A stretch of DNA of 64,000 nt from Helopsaltes ochotensis. Lineage: Eukaryota; Chordata; Aves; Passeriformes; Locustellidae. Below are positions 47,666 through 61,300 of this stretch, one piece after another. Both the position numbers and the translations under genes were made by a program. Each line of letters opens with the position of its first letter. Positions within the stretch are counted from its first letter, which is position 1. The DNA is taken from NCBI GenBank assembly GCA_013400155.1, contig VXBM01000002.1, positions 4,754,914 through 4,818,913 on the forward strand, in the 5' to 3' direction. A model generated the notes under the pieces. The model was not told the origin of the DNA, did no database searches, and was given only the letters and a program-made list of their open reading frames with translations.

Positions 47666-48420
47666 TTTCTTGCCTCCTGTATTTGGGTCTTGGTCACCTG
47701 GAGACCTTGTGGCATAATGCTGGCCTTGCTCCTGGCACAGAGCATTAACTCCAGCCCACTGGAAAATGGGCTAAGTTGGAGAGAGCTTCCCCTGCACTGG
47801 TGACATACGTGGAGTCAGGGGTGGGGGATTACAGGCACAGCCCCACTGTAATCCCCCTATCACCCCCAGCAATCCCCCACAGTGTCAATGCCCCCAGCAG
47901 CACCTAATGAGGGAGCAGATCACACAAGGAGCCCAACAGGTTGAGCAGTGGAAGTAACTCCAGCCCTCAGGATGCTAAACAGCCCCCTAAGACTACAAGA
48001 GAGCAAGTTTCCACTTTCCAGTAAGAACAGTCTTGCCACTGGTGCTCCACCCATGCCAAATGGGGATCCTCACACGTCGGGAGTTGGGATGGCCAGTGAA
48101 TCCCCAGCCATGCTGACAGGGTTCCTCCCATATTTTGACCACTTCTTCCAGCTACAGAAAGTTCTCCTGGGTTATGGCTCATTCCTGTAAAATTCAGGAA
48201 GGACTTGGGGCCTTCCATCTCTGCCAGGATTAACTTGGCCACATCTGGAATAAACATGAGATTTCATTTGCAAGTGGTTGGGTCATTTGGGGTTTCACAG
48301 TCCTGCCAACACTGAGCTCAACCTGCACCCTGGCAAAGCTTAGGTCTGCACAGTCCCCTGCAAACCCTTCCAACCCACCACCACACATTTCAAGGGACAC
48401 ATCTGGAAGGTCTCAGGCAG
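47666..48420. other. intergenic between DUOX2 and SORD 3' ends
   Basis: No gene or clear repeat recognised between the two convergent transcripts. Confidence 0.5.
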
Positions 48421-48426
48421 CCAGAA

Positions 48427-48432
48427 TTTATT
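48427..48432 (-). terminator. SORD: poly(A) signal of SORD
   Basis: The plus strand reads tttatt, that is AATAAA on the minus strand, 0.9 kb after the SORD stop. It predicts a SORD 3' UTR of about 49328-48415. Confidence 0.6.
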
Positions 48433-49328
48433 GAGGAAAGTTCAGTACCAGCCCAAGGAAGGAACCGATCTCTCAGAACTAAAATTGACATATGATCAGT
48501 ACTAAAATTAACATGACTCCTAACCAAAGATTAGATGTTTTCTACCTTGTTAGTACCTTGTTTGTGGCTCACAAACTCAGCAGGAAGGCTTGATATTACC
48601 AAATAACGATGAACTGTTTGCAGTGGTAAAACCTTTGAGTGATGCTGTCCCCTCATGTCTCACCTGTGCTCCCCTCCACGTCAAAAGCAGCTGTGCCCCC
48701 CAAGAGCCCCTTCATGGGAGGCACATAAGGACAGGGCTCTCAGCACTCCCAGCTCCCCTGCCTGCAGTGGTCCCATGAGGAGCTGCTGGGGGGTAACACA
48801 CAGACATGGTCCCAGCTGACTTCCAAGTTTCACAAAAACCCCAGTTCTGAGCTTTGAGAAGAGCCTGGAGACAATGACCTGAATGTGCCAGTGCTTCCCC
48901 TGGAGCGGGGAGGGCCAGGCTTTTTTCCACAGATTGTACAGTCCCTGAGCACCCACGAAGGAAGGGGGGATATTCACATAGGGCTCTCTCACATCCAGGG
49001 ATTGCCATGCAGGAAATGCTGCAGCCAGGGCAGTGCAGGATGGGAAGGGGGAATGCCAGCACCTCCACCCTTGTGGTGCCACATGCCAGTGACACCCTCC
49101 CTGGCACAGAGGAGCCTGGCCAGGCTCTCCTGCACACGTGGTCTGTGAGGAAGAGCCACCAACTGCGCAAACCACCATCTCTAATTCAGCATTTTGATTC
49201 CAACTATTGGCTGTCCATTTGTAGTTACCGGTTAATGCTCTAAAGGTGTCTCCCAGGGCCATTCACCCCCGTTACGTGTGATTTTCTGGTTACAAGCAGC
49301 AGGGATGAGGGCTGGGCACCGGGACAGC

Positions 49329-52300
49329 TCAGGGGCTCTGATCGGTGGGGTCACACTTCAGCATGACTTTGACCCCCTCACCCCTCTTGGTGGTCTCAAA
49401 GGCCTCCAGAGCCTTCTCCAGGGGAAAGCGGTGCGTGACCAAGGGCTTGACGTTGATGCGCTTGGAGGCCAGCAGAGCGATGGCCACGGGCCACCTGCAA
49501 GGGAAGCAGAGAGCAGGGGATGAGAGCAGCCACTAGTCTGGAGTTCAAGAAAAGAGCATGGAGCAGCCTGGATCATCACAGCTCTTTCCTTAGCCCAGGG
49601 GAGTTTTGGCTGCAAAGAATCTTCTGGGGAGGGAACGTCAAGTGTCTGGTATGGAAGATGGGACAAGCCAACTGCTCTGGGATGTTGAGCTCTGAGAAGA
49701 CAGGCACCACTACAAAGACAGTTGGGAGAGTAAGTGAAATTACAGGGAGCAAGTGAAAATCACAGGAAACTACTGCTTTGGAAGCCCCGAATGAACACCA
49801 AAACTGCCATGCTCTGCTCTCCTCTTGCTCAGCCTCCTGCCTGCACACTAACCACAGTGGAGCCAAAACTCATGGACTCAGTGCAGGGAGAAAAAAAGAA
49901 AAGCCTCAGTCAGCTTCCAGCCTCTTCTCTGGCACAGAGTCCCTCATATGGATTGTGTTGCCACTTCATTTAGAAACACAGAAATTGGAAAAGGCCTCCA
50001 AGATCATTATCCAACCATGAATGGGCCAATTAGAGCAATAGGGATACAAAGAGATCAGCAGCTAATCTAGCTCCCAAACCGTTTACTTAATAACACTTCT
50101 CATTTTAAGAAGAAGCTTGACAACATCCCATAAATCCTACCTGGAGAGCTACGGATTAAGATACTTCCTCCATTAAGCATGAAAGCACAGCTCCGAAGAG
50201 TTTTAACTTGGAGACACATCAGGCCCCCCTGCACAAGACTCACGTGTTGCAGTAGCGGAATATCCCGCGGATGTCCACTTCCCGCACGGCAGCATTCACG
50301 ATGGGCACCGTCACCATCTCAGGCCCCAGCCCCACCAGAACCAGGGTCCCACCGGAACGAGTGGCCTGGAGAGCAAACGCACAAACAGGTTACATTTTGC
50401 AGGATGCAGTTGCAGGAGCCTGTGCAGGGTCTGTCAAAACCGCCCTTTGTGGCTGCAATGGACTGCCTGGGGCACGGCAGAGAAGCCAGGGAGAGGCAGG
50501 ATGCCGTCAGGAGTCTGTAAGAGTAAAACACGTGGTAATACAAGCGGAAAATGCCATCTTTTGGAAATCTCTGAAGGATTTTGGTAGGAATCCAGAATTC
50601 CTATTCTGAAAACCACAATCTGAAAAATGGCTGGCATTTAGGACTACAATAAAGTACTTTGGGATTTCAGTAGGAGAGACTTAAAACTGAGAGCCTGACG
50701 CTCTACTGGAATTTCTCTTTTTGCAGTTTGTCCCGTTGCCCTCCTGTCCTTTCACTGTGAAACCCCACATTAACCTTCCCCCATCTTCCTGTTAGGATGT
50801 TCATGGCAGCAAAACATCCCTTTCTTAATTGCTTCTTTCATTGCTTCTGGAATTAATTTTCTTGATTATTCATCTTATTTGGACATAACTTCAATGGAAA
50901 GTGCTGTCCTACTCCCTGGGCTTGAGGATCTTACTGGGGTCTCCTTGGTAAGTGGTTAATCACCCAAGCATCAAATCAATCAATTATCCCCATGCTGATG
51001 TTAACACTTTAATTGCCTCTCTTCGTTTACTGTCTAAGGAGCAGCTTCTCTCCCCACACCAAGCCCACTTAAATTAAGCACTGTGGGAGTGAAATAGCTC
51101 ATTCACTGAACCATCCCAGAAAAAAACAGACCAACACCATCACTGGTCTGCCTTCAGAACAAGTGGTACTCACATAAATTCCAGCCTGGATACAGGCTTG
51201 CACTCCTGTGCACTCCACAGTTATCTCAGGCATGCAGCCAAGCACACTTTCCACTTTGGAGGCCACCTCCTGCGGGGTCTCATTCTTCACCTGAATGGTG
51301 AAATCTGCCCCCACCTCCTTGGCTTTTTGCAGGCGAGAGGCAGATAAGTCTGTGGGAAGAAAACCAAGTCAAGAACTGGAGCACTATGTGAAAGAGGAGA
51401 AAGAACCTGAATCTGGCATCTGCTCACTATCTCTGTGCACAGGGCAGTGCACAACCAGAGGAGGTGAGGATTCACTCCTTAGCAGGCAGAGAATGATCAT
51501 AAAATCCTGGAATAGTTTGGGTTGGAAGGGACTTCAAAGCTCCACTCCACTTTAAAGTTCCATTCCCTGCCATGGGCAGAGACACCTTCCATTACACCAG
51601 GGTGCTCCAGGCTTTGTCCAACTTTGAACACTTCCAGGGATGCAGCAGCCACAGCTGCTCTGGGCAATCTGTGCCAGGGCCTCATCAACTCAGAAGAAGG
51701 AAGAATTCTCAGGAAGAATTTCTTCCCAATATCCCATCTAACTCTGCCCTGTGGCAGTGGGAAGCCATTCCCCCTTGTTCTGTCCTTCCAGGCCCTCAAT
51801 CTAAGTTCCTCTCCATATCTCCTGGAACCCCTTTAGCCACTGGAAGGGGCTCTAAGGTCTCCCTGGAGCCTTCTCTTCTCCAGGGTGAACACCCCCAGCT
51901 CTCCCAGCCTGGCTCCAGAGCAGAGGGGCTCCAGCCTTCCCCTTTATTATCTTCATTCCCCTCCTTTGGACCTGCTCTAACAGATCCAGATCTTTCTTGT
52001 GCTGGGGGCTCCAGATGATGAGGAAGGGTGACGACAACTTAATGACACAGGAGATGCCAAAGGCTCCCCAGCTGCAGAAGAGGGTGTGCTTCAAAGAGGC
52101 TGAAGCACAAACCCCACAGATGAAACCCACACCATGCAGAGCCGTGTCTCAATGAAGGAACAGCCACCAGCACTAGACTGGGGAAGTGTCTTCTAAGACC
52201 AATAGATTGTAGATGGCCCAGTTTCTCTTTGGTACTGCCAGAACACTGAGAGTGCATCAAGACAAACCAGAAGGCCAAGCTTAACTCCAAAGGGCACTGC

Positions 52301-55300
52301 AGGGACATCACAAGAAGGAATCAGATCAGGAACAGCTGTGGCCAAGCTATTGTGGCTGTCCTGCTCGCTGTCCTGACACAGCAGAGCAGAGGAACCTCAG
52401 TAAAGGGAAAGCCAAAAGGCAGCAGGAGGCCAGGGCAGGTGGGGCACCTACCCCAGCGTCTGCTGTGTCCTACCTAAACCTGCCTCTGGCTATGGCTACA
52501 CTGCCCAGTGTATCTCTGGTAATGACTCTGATGAAGCAGCTTCACTAATTCCCAGGGAATCTTCATCCTCTGGTGAGAATGGACTGTACAAAACCCCATC
52601 GCATGTACTCAGTGAGTTACCCTAGGAGAGAGCCTACAACAAGGCAAACCCCCACCACTCTTGTATTTTTCCTTCTTGGCTGTCCACATTATTTACATCT
52701 CAAAGAGCATAAGCCAAGGGCAAGGTTGCTCTGACCAGCTCCTTGATGGCCCAGAAATCACCTGGCTATGGACAGCACTAAGAAATCTTTCTCACAGGAG
52801 ACAGCGGGCTTGGAGGATCATTAACGTGGCCATTCCACTTCTAAGAGTACAGAATGAGAACAGACCATGAGCTCCCCAATGGCTTCCTCAAGGAACCCTC
52901 AGCAGGTGCCCTCAGCTGAGCAAACTGCAGAATGCATTAGTTGTAAACACTTAGTGTGTCACAGACCTGTCCTGCCCTTTACCCTCCTTGTAACAGCTCT
53001 GGAGGCTGCTGAGCATCTCCCAGACAAAAACTCACAGATGAATGAGCAGGCAAGCCCATGAAGAAAAAAGGGAGTGGATCTAGTAATAAGGTGGACCTGA
53101 GACACCCCATTAACACAGAGCAACAAAGCTGGTGATGATAAACATCTGTGAGGGCACTGCTGTACTCCTGTACTCTGTTCTGAGGGATCTTGACAGGGCT
53201 GTAAATACTGCCTGAAGATCCACAGGAGGTTTGTACCACAGACCAAGCTGGGGCATCGCACATCTCCTAGAAGAAAGCCACCTACCTATTCCTCTCCAGG
53301 CACCACTGGTAACCAGGCCACCTCTGGAGATAAGGACATGGACAGCTGAGGAGAAGAGGGGGATTTCCCAGGACGGAATCACCTCTTTTTCCCTACTAAA
53401 GCCATGGTCTACAGGGATCTGCATGCTGGCACTGGAAAAGATGTAACAGACAAGATTCCCTAGACCCAAAATTGAAGGGTGGTCTCCTCCCAGAGGTTCT
53501 GGGTTTGAAGACTCGGGCAACGATGCCTGTGCTAGGGACACACACAGCAAAGAGGAAAACACCCCTCTCACCATGGCACAGTCTTCAGAGAAGTCAGAGA
53601 TGGGGTGGGGTGAAAATACCAAGGGAAAGAGGAGGAGGATAAGGCCAGTTCTCCAACATGAGCCACTCTGACTCAGCTGCATCCTGGGAGCCAGCCAGGC
53701 TAGAGGCTCTACCCTGCCCATCCCACAGCAAAAATGATGGCACTCACTGGCAGGCCAGATGATGGACAAGCCCCCACGGGCAGCTGGAAGGCTCAGGATG
53801 CCAAGTGTAGGCACACCTACTGAGCTGAGCACCCAGGAGAGCTGTGGAGGGCGTTTCAAGAAGGGGTAACAAAGGGTAATAAAATGCAGACAGAAGAGGA
53901 AAAGCCAAGGCTGAAAAGAAAGGGCAGCATCACCCCGGAAGCCCCAACATGGCTCATTCCTGTGGCTGCAGGAGTCACATCTGTCCCTCCCAAGCTCTGC
54001 GCATTGTGCTCCAGGCTGTGTGTGGGGTCAGCTGCACTCAGAGACCTCCCATGCACCAATTGCACGGCCAGGGGCTTTTTGAGGCACTTCAAGTGCTATG
54101 AAACACTTTTGTCCAGCATGGTTGGTGTCTCCCAAACCTCAGTGTGTGGCAAGGAGACCACAGAGGTTCAACAGTCCTCTCAAGAAATGACTGAACTCCC
54201 TGTGAAGTTTGGTCTCACAATACCAGCAGACACAGCTGGATTCTACCATTTCTAACATCTGCTGAGTCACTAATGTATTTTAAATTATAAATACATATTT
54301 AAAAATAATATATAAGATCCAAATATATAAAATATTATAGACATTCTATTCTATATTTTATATATTTCATACTTTCTCTCTGGCAGAAATAATCCACAGG
54401 CAGTGTCCTAGAATAACAAGGCAGCCAGTGCATTTCAAAGTGGCCACAAAATCATTCTCAGGCAGCAAAAATCCCACATCTTCCCTGTAGCTGGCCTCTG
54501 GTTTGCTGACCTGCTGGGGAAAGAAGACCTGGCGCTAAGCAGCACATGGAATGCAGCAGCAACACTGCCAGCCCTGGCCAGGGCTGCAAACATCCCAGTA
54601 CAGCTGAATCACCAGGAAGCACTTAGTGAAGCAGACAGTTCTGCAGGTCACTGGATTCTTCAGAGCTCCAGACACTCGTGATCCTCGGGAAGGATCAAGT
54701 CCTTTGGAGTTTAGAGCCACACAGCTCTTGGGAAACTGGTCAATTAAACAATTAATGGCTTGCACCTTGCCTCACAGTGAGAAATTTATTTTCACTTCCT
54801 GGCCCCTGGAGCTAATTATAAAGTTTTGATTGCTTTCAATTAAGTTATCAAATTACCCTTAAGCTTCTCATGATGGTTTGTGAGCCAGCTTAACAGGGAA
54901 ATAAATACTCTTGATTATTCTCAGACTTTCTGTGTTGATCTTCTTTCTCAAAGGACTTGAGCTCTGTACAGTTACTCACCTCCCCTGACCTTGAACTCCA
55001 GTGTTTCTGGAGGCATCAACACCCAGAACTTCAGATTCAGATAGAACACAGAGAAGAATTTCCCTTAAGTAGGAATTTTAAGTGCACCTTCAGTGACAGA
55101 CAGTGCAATGCAAGACAGCCCAACATGAACACCTAAACAGCCCCTTCCCTTACTGGGGAGGAAGGCTGATCTGTTACATGTATCTAAAGAGAAAAGCAGC
55201 TTTTTAGAGCTACAGCAAGGCAGAAGGACAGGAGAAGGTTGCCCATAAATATCAATCACATCCACTTAGGAGTGGAGTGGAGAAAGACACAGACCTTTGA

Positions 55301-58300
55301 AAGAGTAGATGAGGACCCATGAAACAAATTGATCTTCTCACCCAACTGGAGTCCATTAAATATATCAAACACTCCAGAGCAGCCAAAGACAGAACGTGTA
55401 GGAGGTGAGTTCTCATGAAAAAGCTTTTCTAAGTATTTCTACACCTGTGAGAAACTTGTCAAAACAAACACAAACTTTTGAAGCCATAAGTTCTACACAG
55501 ACAAAGCTCACGGACACATGATAAAAACACAGGGTAATCAATTCAAATAATCTGGTAGTGAAGTACTAGAGGGTCTCTGTGGGCAGACAAGGCACCTCAC
55601 AGGCGTTGGCTCCTAAAGCCAAAACAAAAAGCAGTTCCTTGAGACAGGCAGCAAAATCTCCAGCAGCAACAAGCCAAACCAAACCCATTCCTCAGCTCAT
55701 GTCACGCACAAATATTTGATTTGGGTCAGCACCTTCATGGGTGTCTTTGAGCACCTCAGCCAAACCCCTCTCACATGGAAGAGACGTCCATGAGTCAGAA
55801 TCAGTACCTAGGCTAGCACATAAAGATAAGAAAAGGTAATTCCATGTATCCAAGCTTGCTGATCCTACAAACCAAGCACCAGGAACCTCCTGTGGCACAT
55901 GACAGCCAGCTCAGCTTGCTGCAGGTCCCCATCAGCAGCAGCTCCTGGTGCTAGGGGGAAGACACACCCAGGCTGGAGCAGGAATGAGGGGCAGGCTGCC
56001 TCAGCCCCACCAACCCCAACTCACCAAGCCTTCCCCACCCAGGGAACGGGCCACCCCCAGCCCCTGCACCAGCCCAGCTGGGCACAAGGTTCCTCATGTG
56101 TGTGATTCAGGAGGCAGAGTTGTTTTTCCTGCTATAGCAAACTTCATCCTCAAATGACAATACGTCACAAAATCTGAGGTGTGGACCAACCACATCCATC
56201 AAGCATACATACCTGCAGGGTGAGGCCAGCACAGCTAAAAATGCCCTGGACTTGACAGCAAAAGGATTAAGGGAGGAGAAGGCAATAACGTGTCTTGTGA
56301 TTTGACCTGAGCTAGTATGGAAAGAGGTTTCTGTGAAGGCAAGAGGGTGAGACCTGAATTTTATCTCTTGACCCAAAAATGGAAACACAGTAATGGAAAG
56401 GTCAAAAATACACCTGGCTCAGTATGGGAGGTGAGTAACAACCTTCTGAAAGGTCCAGATCCTTTAGGGCTTTGACATAAAACCTGCAGCAATCTGTGCT
56501 CAGTGTTCAGTGGCACCTCTAACTACCCCTCCTAGCCATCACCACTCAGAAAGATTGAAGAGTCATAGTGGCAGCTGGAAGCACCATTTCCAGACCCTGT
56601 TCAACCCCCAGGTGGAAATGTCAATCAGAGAACATCCTGAGGTTACTCCAGCTACAGAGAGAGGGCCTGAACCTTAGAGGAGAGCTAGGAAGAGCTGGGC
56701 TAGGTTAGCATGGCAAAAAAAGGGGGGGGTGGAACAGCTGTCTCAAAAACCTGAAGGGCAGCTGCAAAGGTGATGAAGACTCATTTCAGCTCTTGCATCA
56801 AGGGGAAATCTCCATAAATGACAGTTTATGAGTGAACCCTAGAAAAAGCTTTATCATTAAGAGCTGTAAACCTGGAGAAGGTATCTAGAAAAATGGGATC
56901 TCCTTCCTCAGAGGTTTTCCCAACACAGCTGGACATTCCAGCAAGCAACAGCTCAACTAGAAACGTCCAGGATACAGTTGTGCAAGAACGCCCATTTCTG
57001 AAATGCAGAGACCCTGAAAAGGCCATTTCAGTCACTGTGGATATCCAGTGAAAAATGAAACCCCCAGCAGGAGCAGAGGGAAGGGCAGAGAAAGACAAGT
57101 GGAGAAGCACAGTCTGGCTGCACACAGAAAACAGTGTCCAAACACTGTCTGGGCCATCACCCAGCACTACCAGAAATAAAAATAACCTGCTAAGATCAAA
57201 CCTCCCTGAAAGGGTGGTCAGGTACAAGAACAGTCTGTCCAAGGAAGTGGTGGAATCACCGTCCCTGGAACTGTTTAAAAAACATGTGGATGAGGAGCTT
57301 ATGGACATGGTTGGGCTTGGCAGTGCTGGGTTAATGGTTGGATTCGATGATCTAAGAGGTTTTTTCCAACCTTAATGATTTTGTGATTCTGTGTGGTGGG
57401 AAACAAGCACACTCTGAAAGGGCTAAAAGGACCTACCTGTCACCACCACGGCTGCTGCACCCATCATCTTGGCAACAATCACATTAACGAGGCCGATTGG
57501 TCCTGGGAACAAAAGGGGAGAAAGAGAACATGAACCCCTGCCAGGCAGCATCAGCCCCACCTCTGAACATGCCCGGAGGTCAGCGTGTTCCTGGCCAAAG
57601 GAGGCTTTGGCAGCCCCAAGGTGCCCCTCATGCCTGTGGCTCTGCTATCACCCACCCTTACAGCAGAACCCAGCAGCAGAGCCTGAGCCTGCCCATGCCC
57701 TCCGAGCAGGCAGGGAACCCAAGGATTGACTATGATCACTGTACCAGAGCCAGACACGAAGACTTTGCTTCCCAGAGTGACTCCTGCTCTTTTGCAGGCA
57801 TGGATTCCCACCGAGAGGGGCTCGATAAGGGCTCCTTCCTCAAAGGTGACATTATCTGGAAGCCTGCAAGAATGGGAGACAAGGAACAGTCACCACTGTA
57901 GTTGATGAGGGTGATGAGGAAAGCCATGACACTCAAAGACCAAACATGGGTGTAAAACACAGTGGCAAAACACACACTGCCACCTGTGGTCAGAGGAATA
58001 TGCTGGAATACAGAGGTTTCATTGCTTCTTTTCCTCCTCTGAAGCAGCATCAAGTGTACTTGAACCATTTATCAGTGAGGTTTGCCCAAGCACCACAGCC
58101 AGGGACCCAGAACTTCCCCACATCAGCTCTCCAGTACTTGGTGAGTCAACAAGGACTCCTCTGCCACTCCCTCCCTTTGGAATAAACCCCAGTTGCATAG
58201 ACACCAACCCAAAGCTGCCCTATGGCTCACCCACCACGGAGCTCCCAGACCCTTCAACAGGGTTGAATCAGCTTCTAGAAAACATCCTGCTGCCAAAGGT

Positions 58301-61300
58301 GATGCCACCAGGAAAGGCAGATCCAGGTCTCCCTGTAACACACAGGATCACCTTCCCTGATGCACCAAGAGTTTTAACAAGAGGACTGGTCCCAGCAGGC
58401 ACCTTCCCAGCAGTCAGGGCAAACTGCAGCAGTGGGTATTGAACACCTTTTGGAAAAAAGCAGCCCTGTAATGCAGCCAACGTAAGTGATGGAAAAAGCA
58501 GGGGAAGTGAAACCCTTCTGAACTGCTGAAAGAAAGGAATTTCAGCTCCACAGCACTGCCCACCAGCAAGCCACCAGTCTGGGAACTGTGCCTGCCAGGA
58601 AAGTCTTTGTGACAGCACTGGGAAGCTCGAGGTCAGATCTCAGGCCAATGTGAAGCCAAAGAAATGGAAATGATGGCTGTGGGAAGACAGCTGTAAGATA
58701 CCTGCACATCCCTTATTTCCAAGAGGCTTTCAAGGTCTGACTCCAAGAGTTCCATTGTCACAGAGCTTGGCATCAACCAGCAGTTTGCTACTGCTGAGTT
58801 TGGGCACTGTCAACGGGGTGGGCAGCTCCACAGCATGATCCCACCTCCATCAAGTTACTGAGAGCACTCAACACGGAGTCTGTCCACCAGCAGGACACAC
58901 AGTAACTGCCCAAATGTGTGAAACTTAGCTCAGTCATCATCTGTTCTTAGCAAATCCGTGCTGGCAGAGTGACTGCATGCCAGGGAATCTGCTCTACATG
59001 AGCCAGCCACAGCACTGCTGATCTGAAACTGGGAGCACCAGGTCCAGGCTTTGCATCCCAAAGCTATAAAATAAAATAAAAAATCTAAAAAATTTTAAAA
59101 GCCGAAGTAATATTGCTCAAATTGGAGAAAAAAAAATCAAAAGCCTGGAAGAAGCCAGGAAGTCTGGAAGAAGCTACAAACCAACCACTTCCTCTCAAGC
59201 AAAAACTCGTGGTGTTGTCAGAAAATGTTATTTTGATACACAGGAAATCTATGACAGCGGGTCTGGATAGTGAGATGCTAATCCCATCCAGACCAGCACC
59301 TCATCCTGACAGCAGCTGCCTGGTATCTGCTTTGAAAGCTTCCTGCCTGAGGACTCTCAGGAGAAGAGCAGTCAAGTGCCTCGTTCCGACTGACGCGATC
59401 CTGAACACTTTCCGTGCAGACACCAAAGATCAATCCCAAGGACGTTCCTGCTCATGGAAGTACCAGCTCCATACACACTGAAAAAGAACAAGCTCCACAG
59501 GTAGAGCAGCCTCAGGGGGACACTACTTGGGCTATTTTTAACTCCTTGTTAAAGGCACTGAAGTGGGTATAACGTCGTACAAGTTTTTTCAGGTCTTTGG
59601 AGTATTTGAGGCTCTGGCAGCGGTTGCCCAGAGAAGTTGTGGCTGCCCCATCCCTGGAAGTGTTCAAGGTCAGGCTGAATGGGGCTTGGAGCAACCTGGT
59701 TTAGTAGAAGGTATCCCTGCCCATAATAGGAGGTGGGAGAGCTTTAAGGTCCCTTCCAAACCAAACCCTTTTGGGATTCTGTGATTTGCCAGAGTGTTTA
59801 AGCACAGATTTGCTTCTAAGCAAAAGTGCCAGTGCTGCCAAAATTAATAACATATTCAAGTTTACAGAACTAGACATGAAAACAAATATGTTGTAGTGTT
59901 GGTAGCTTAGTGGAGACACTCAGAGACACATGAAAAAACTGCTCAGCTTTCTGTTCCTGCTCTGATCGAAGTGGGATGACTTTGTTTCAAACAACAGAGT
60001 GAGATGTCAGCAGTCACCCTGGTGTTTCCTGAAAAGCAGCACCAAAACTCAGCTTGAAGAACCAGACAAAAACCTTCAGGCACCAGCCTAGGAAGGCAAG
60101 GATGTGAAAACAGACAGGAAAGAAACCGAGAGCAGGGAGCAAATGGGAAAAGGAAAATAATTAAAGGGTAAGCTAGTGGCGACATCCCAGGAGACATGCA
60201 AGAAATGTTTATGTCTGGCACTGGAGGGGATAAACTGCCTGCCTGACAAACCCTTTGCAAAGTGGCTGCCATCCAAGCTTAGGCATGTTATTTATGGATC
60301 AGAAAGCAATAAAACCTGTTGGGATCACATCAAGAGTGCTCCAAAGGGCCAAGAGGTGACTGCTGCAGCTAATCTCCCCCCAGGGAGTGTATATTTCTCT
60401 GTGGAGGGAGCACGGACTGACTTGTAGCAGTAGCTGGCGCTGTGCTTGTAGAAGCGGCAGAGGTTCCCGTCGTCGGGGGGTGTCGCGCAGAAGAAGATGG
60501 TCGGGGACAGGTTGTAGCGCCCGGTTTTGCAGAACTCATCCATCTCCCTCGGGACACCCGGCTCGATGGCCACACGGTCACCTGCCAGGATGGAAGCAGA
60601 CGGAGTGGGTCAGGGACAGGGCGGCTCGCCAGTAGGAGCAGCGCCAAACACCACAGAACACTGGCACCACACAGGCAGCAGGGACGTGAGCGAGGTCTTG
60701 CTGCACACACCGGGCTGGTTCCCAACGCTCCCTTCACAGCAGCCTCACCACCAAGAGCTTCCCAGGTACTTGGAAAGAGATGGTGTTTCAGAGGCACAGG
60801 CACAGAGGGAGGCTCAGCCCCGCACACACCTTCCTCCAGCTGCCTTGCAGCCAACCTCAGCAGATGAAGGGGCGGCCTCCAGGCAATCACACTGTCACCA
60901 GATATTTTGCTGAATCTGCAGAAGAGGAAATACTGAGGATGGAGCAGGTGAACTCAGCTAGCTACCCCACTGACAGCTGTTCCTTGAGAATTACAGAATC
61001 ATGGAAGTATTTGTATTGGAAGAGACCTTAAAGCTCAGCTTGTTCCACTCCCTTCCACTAGACCGGGCTGCTCCAAGCCCTGTCCAACCTAGCCTTGAAC
61101 ATTTCCAGGGATGGGGCAGCAACAGCTTCTCTGGGCAACCTGTGCCAGAGTCTCACCACCCTCACAGGGAAGGAAGCTTCAGGTGCAGAACACCCAGGAG
61201 CCTGGTAGGATTTATCTGGCAACAAAGACAGCTTGGTGCTATAGCAGAATAGCCCAGGGTGCTGGAAGGACACGTGCTGCAGGACAAAGAGCTATTATTT

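Noticed and set aside
57055..57375. 106-codon plus-strand ORF
   Set aside because: It is largely the CR1 3' region and its tail.
60387..60913. overlapping plus-strand ORFs near SORD exon 4
   Set aside because: They are antisense shadows of SORD coding sequence and flanking intron.
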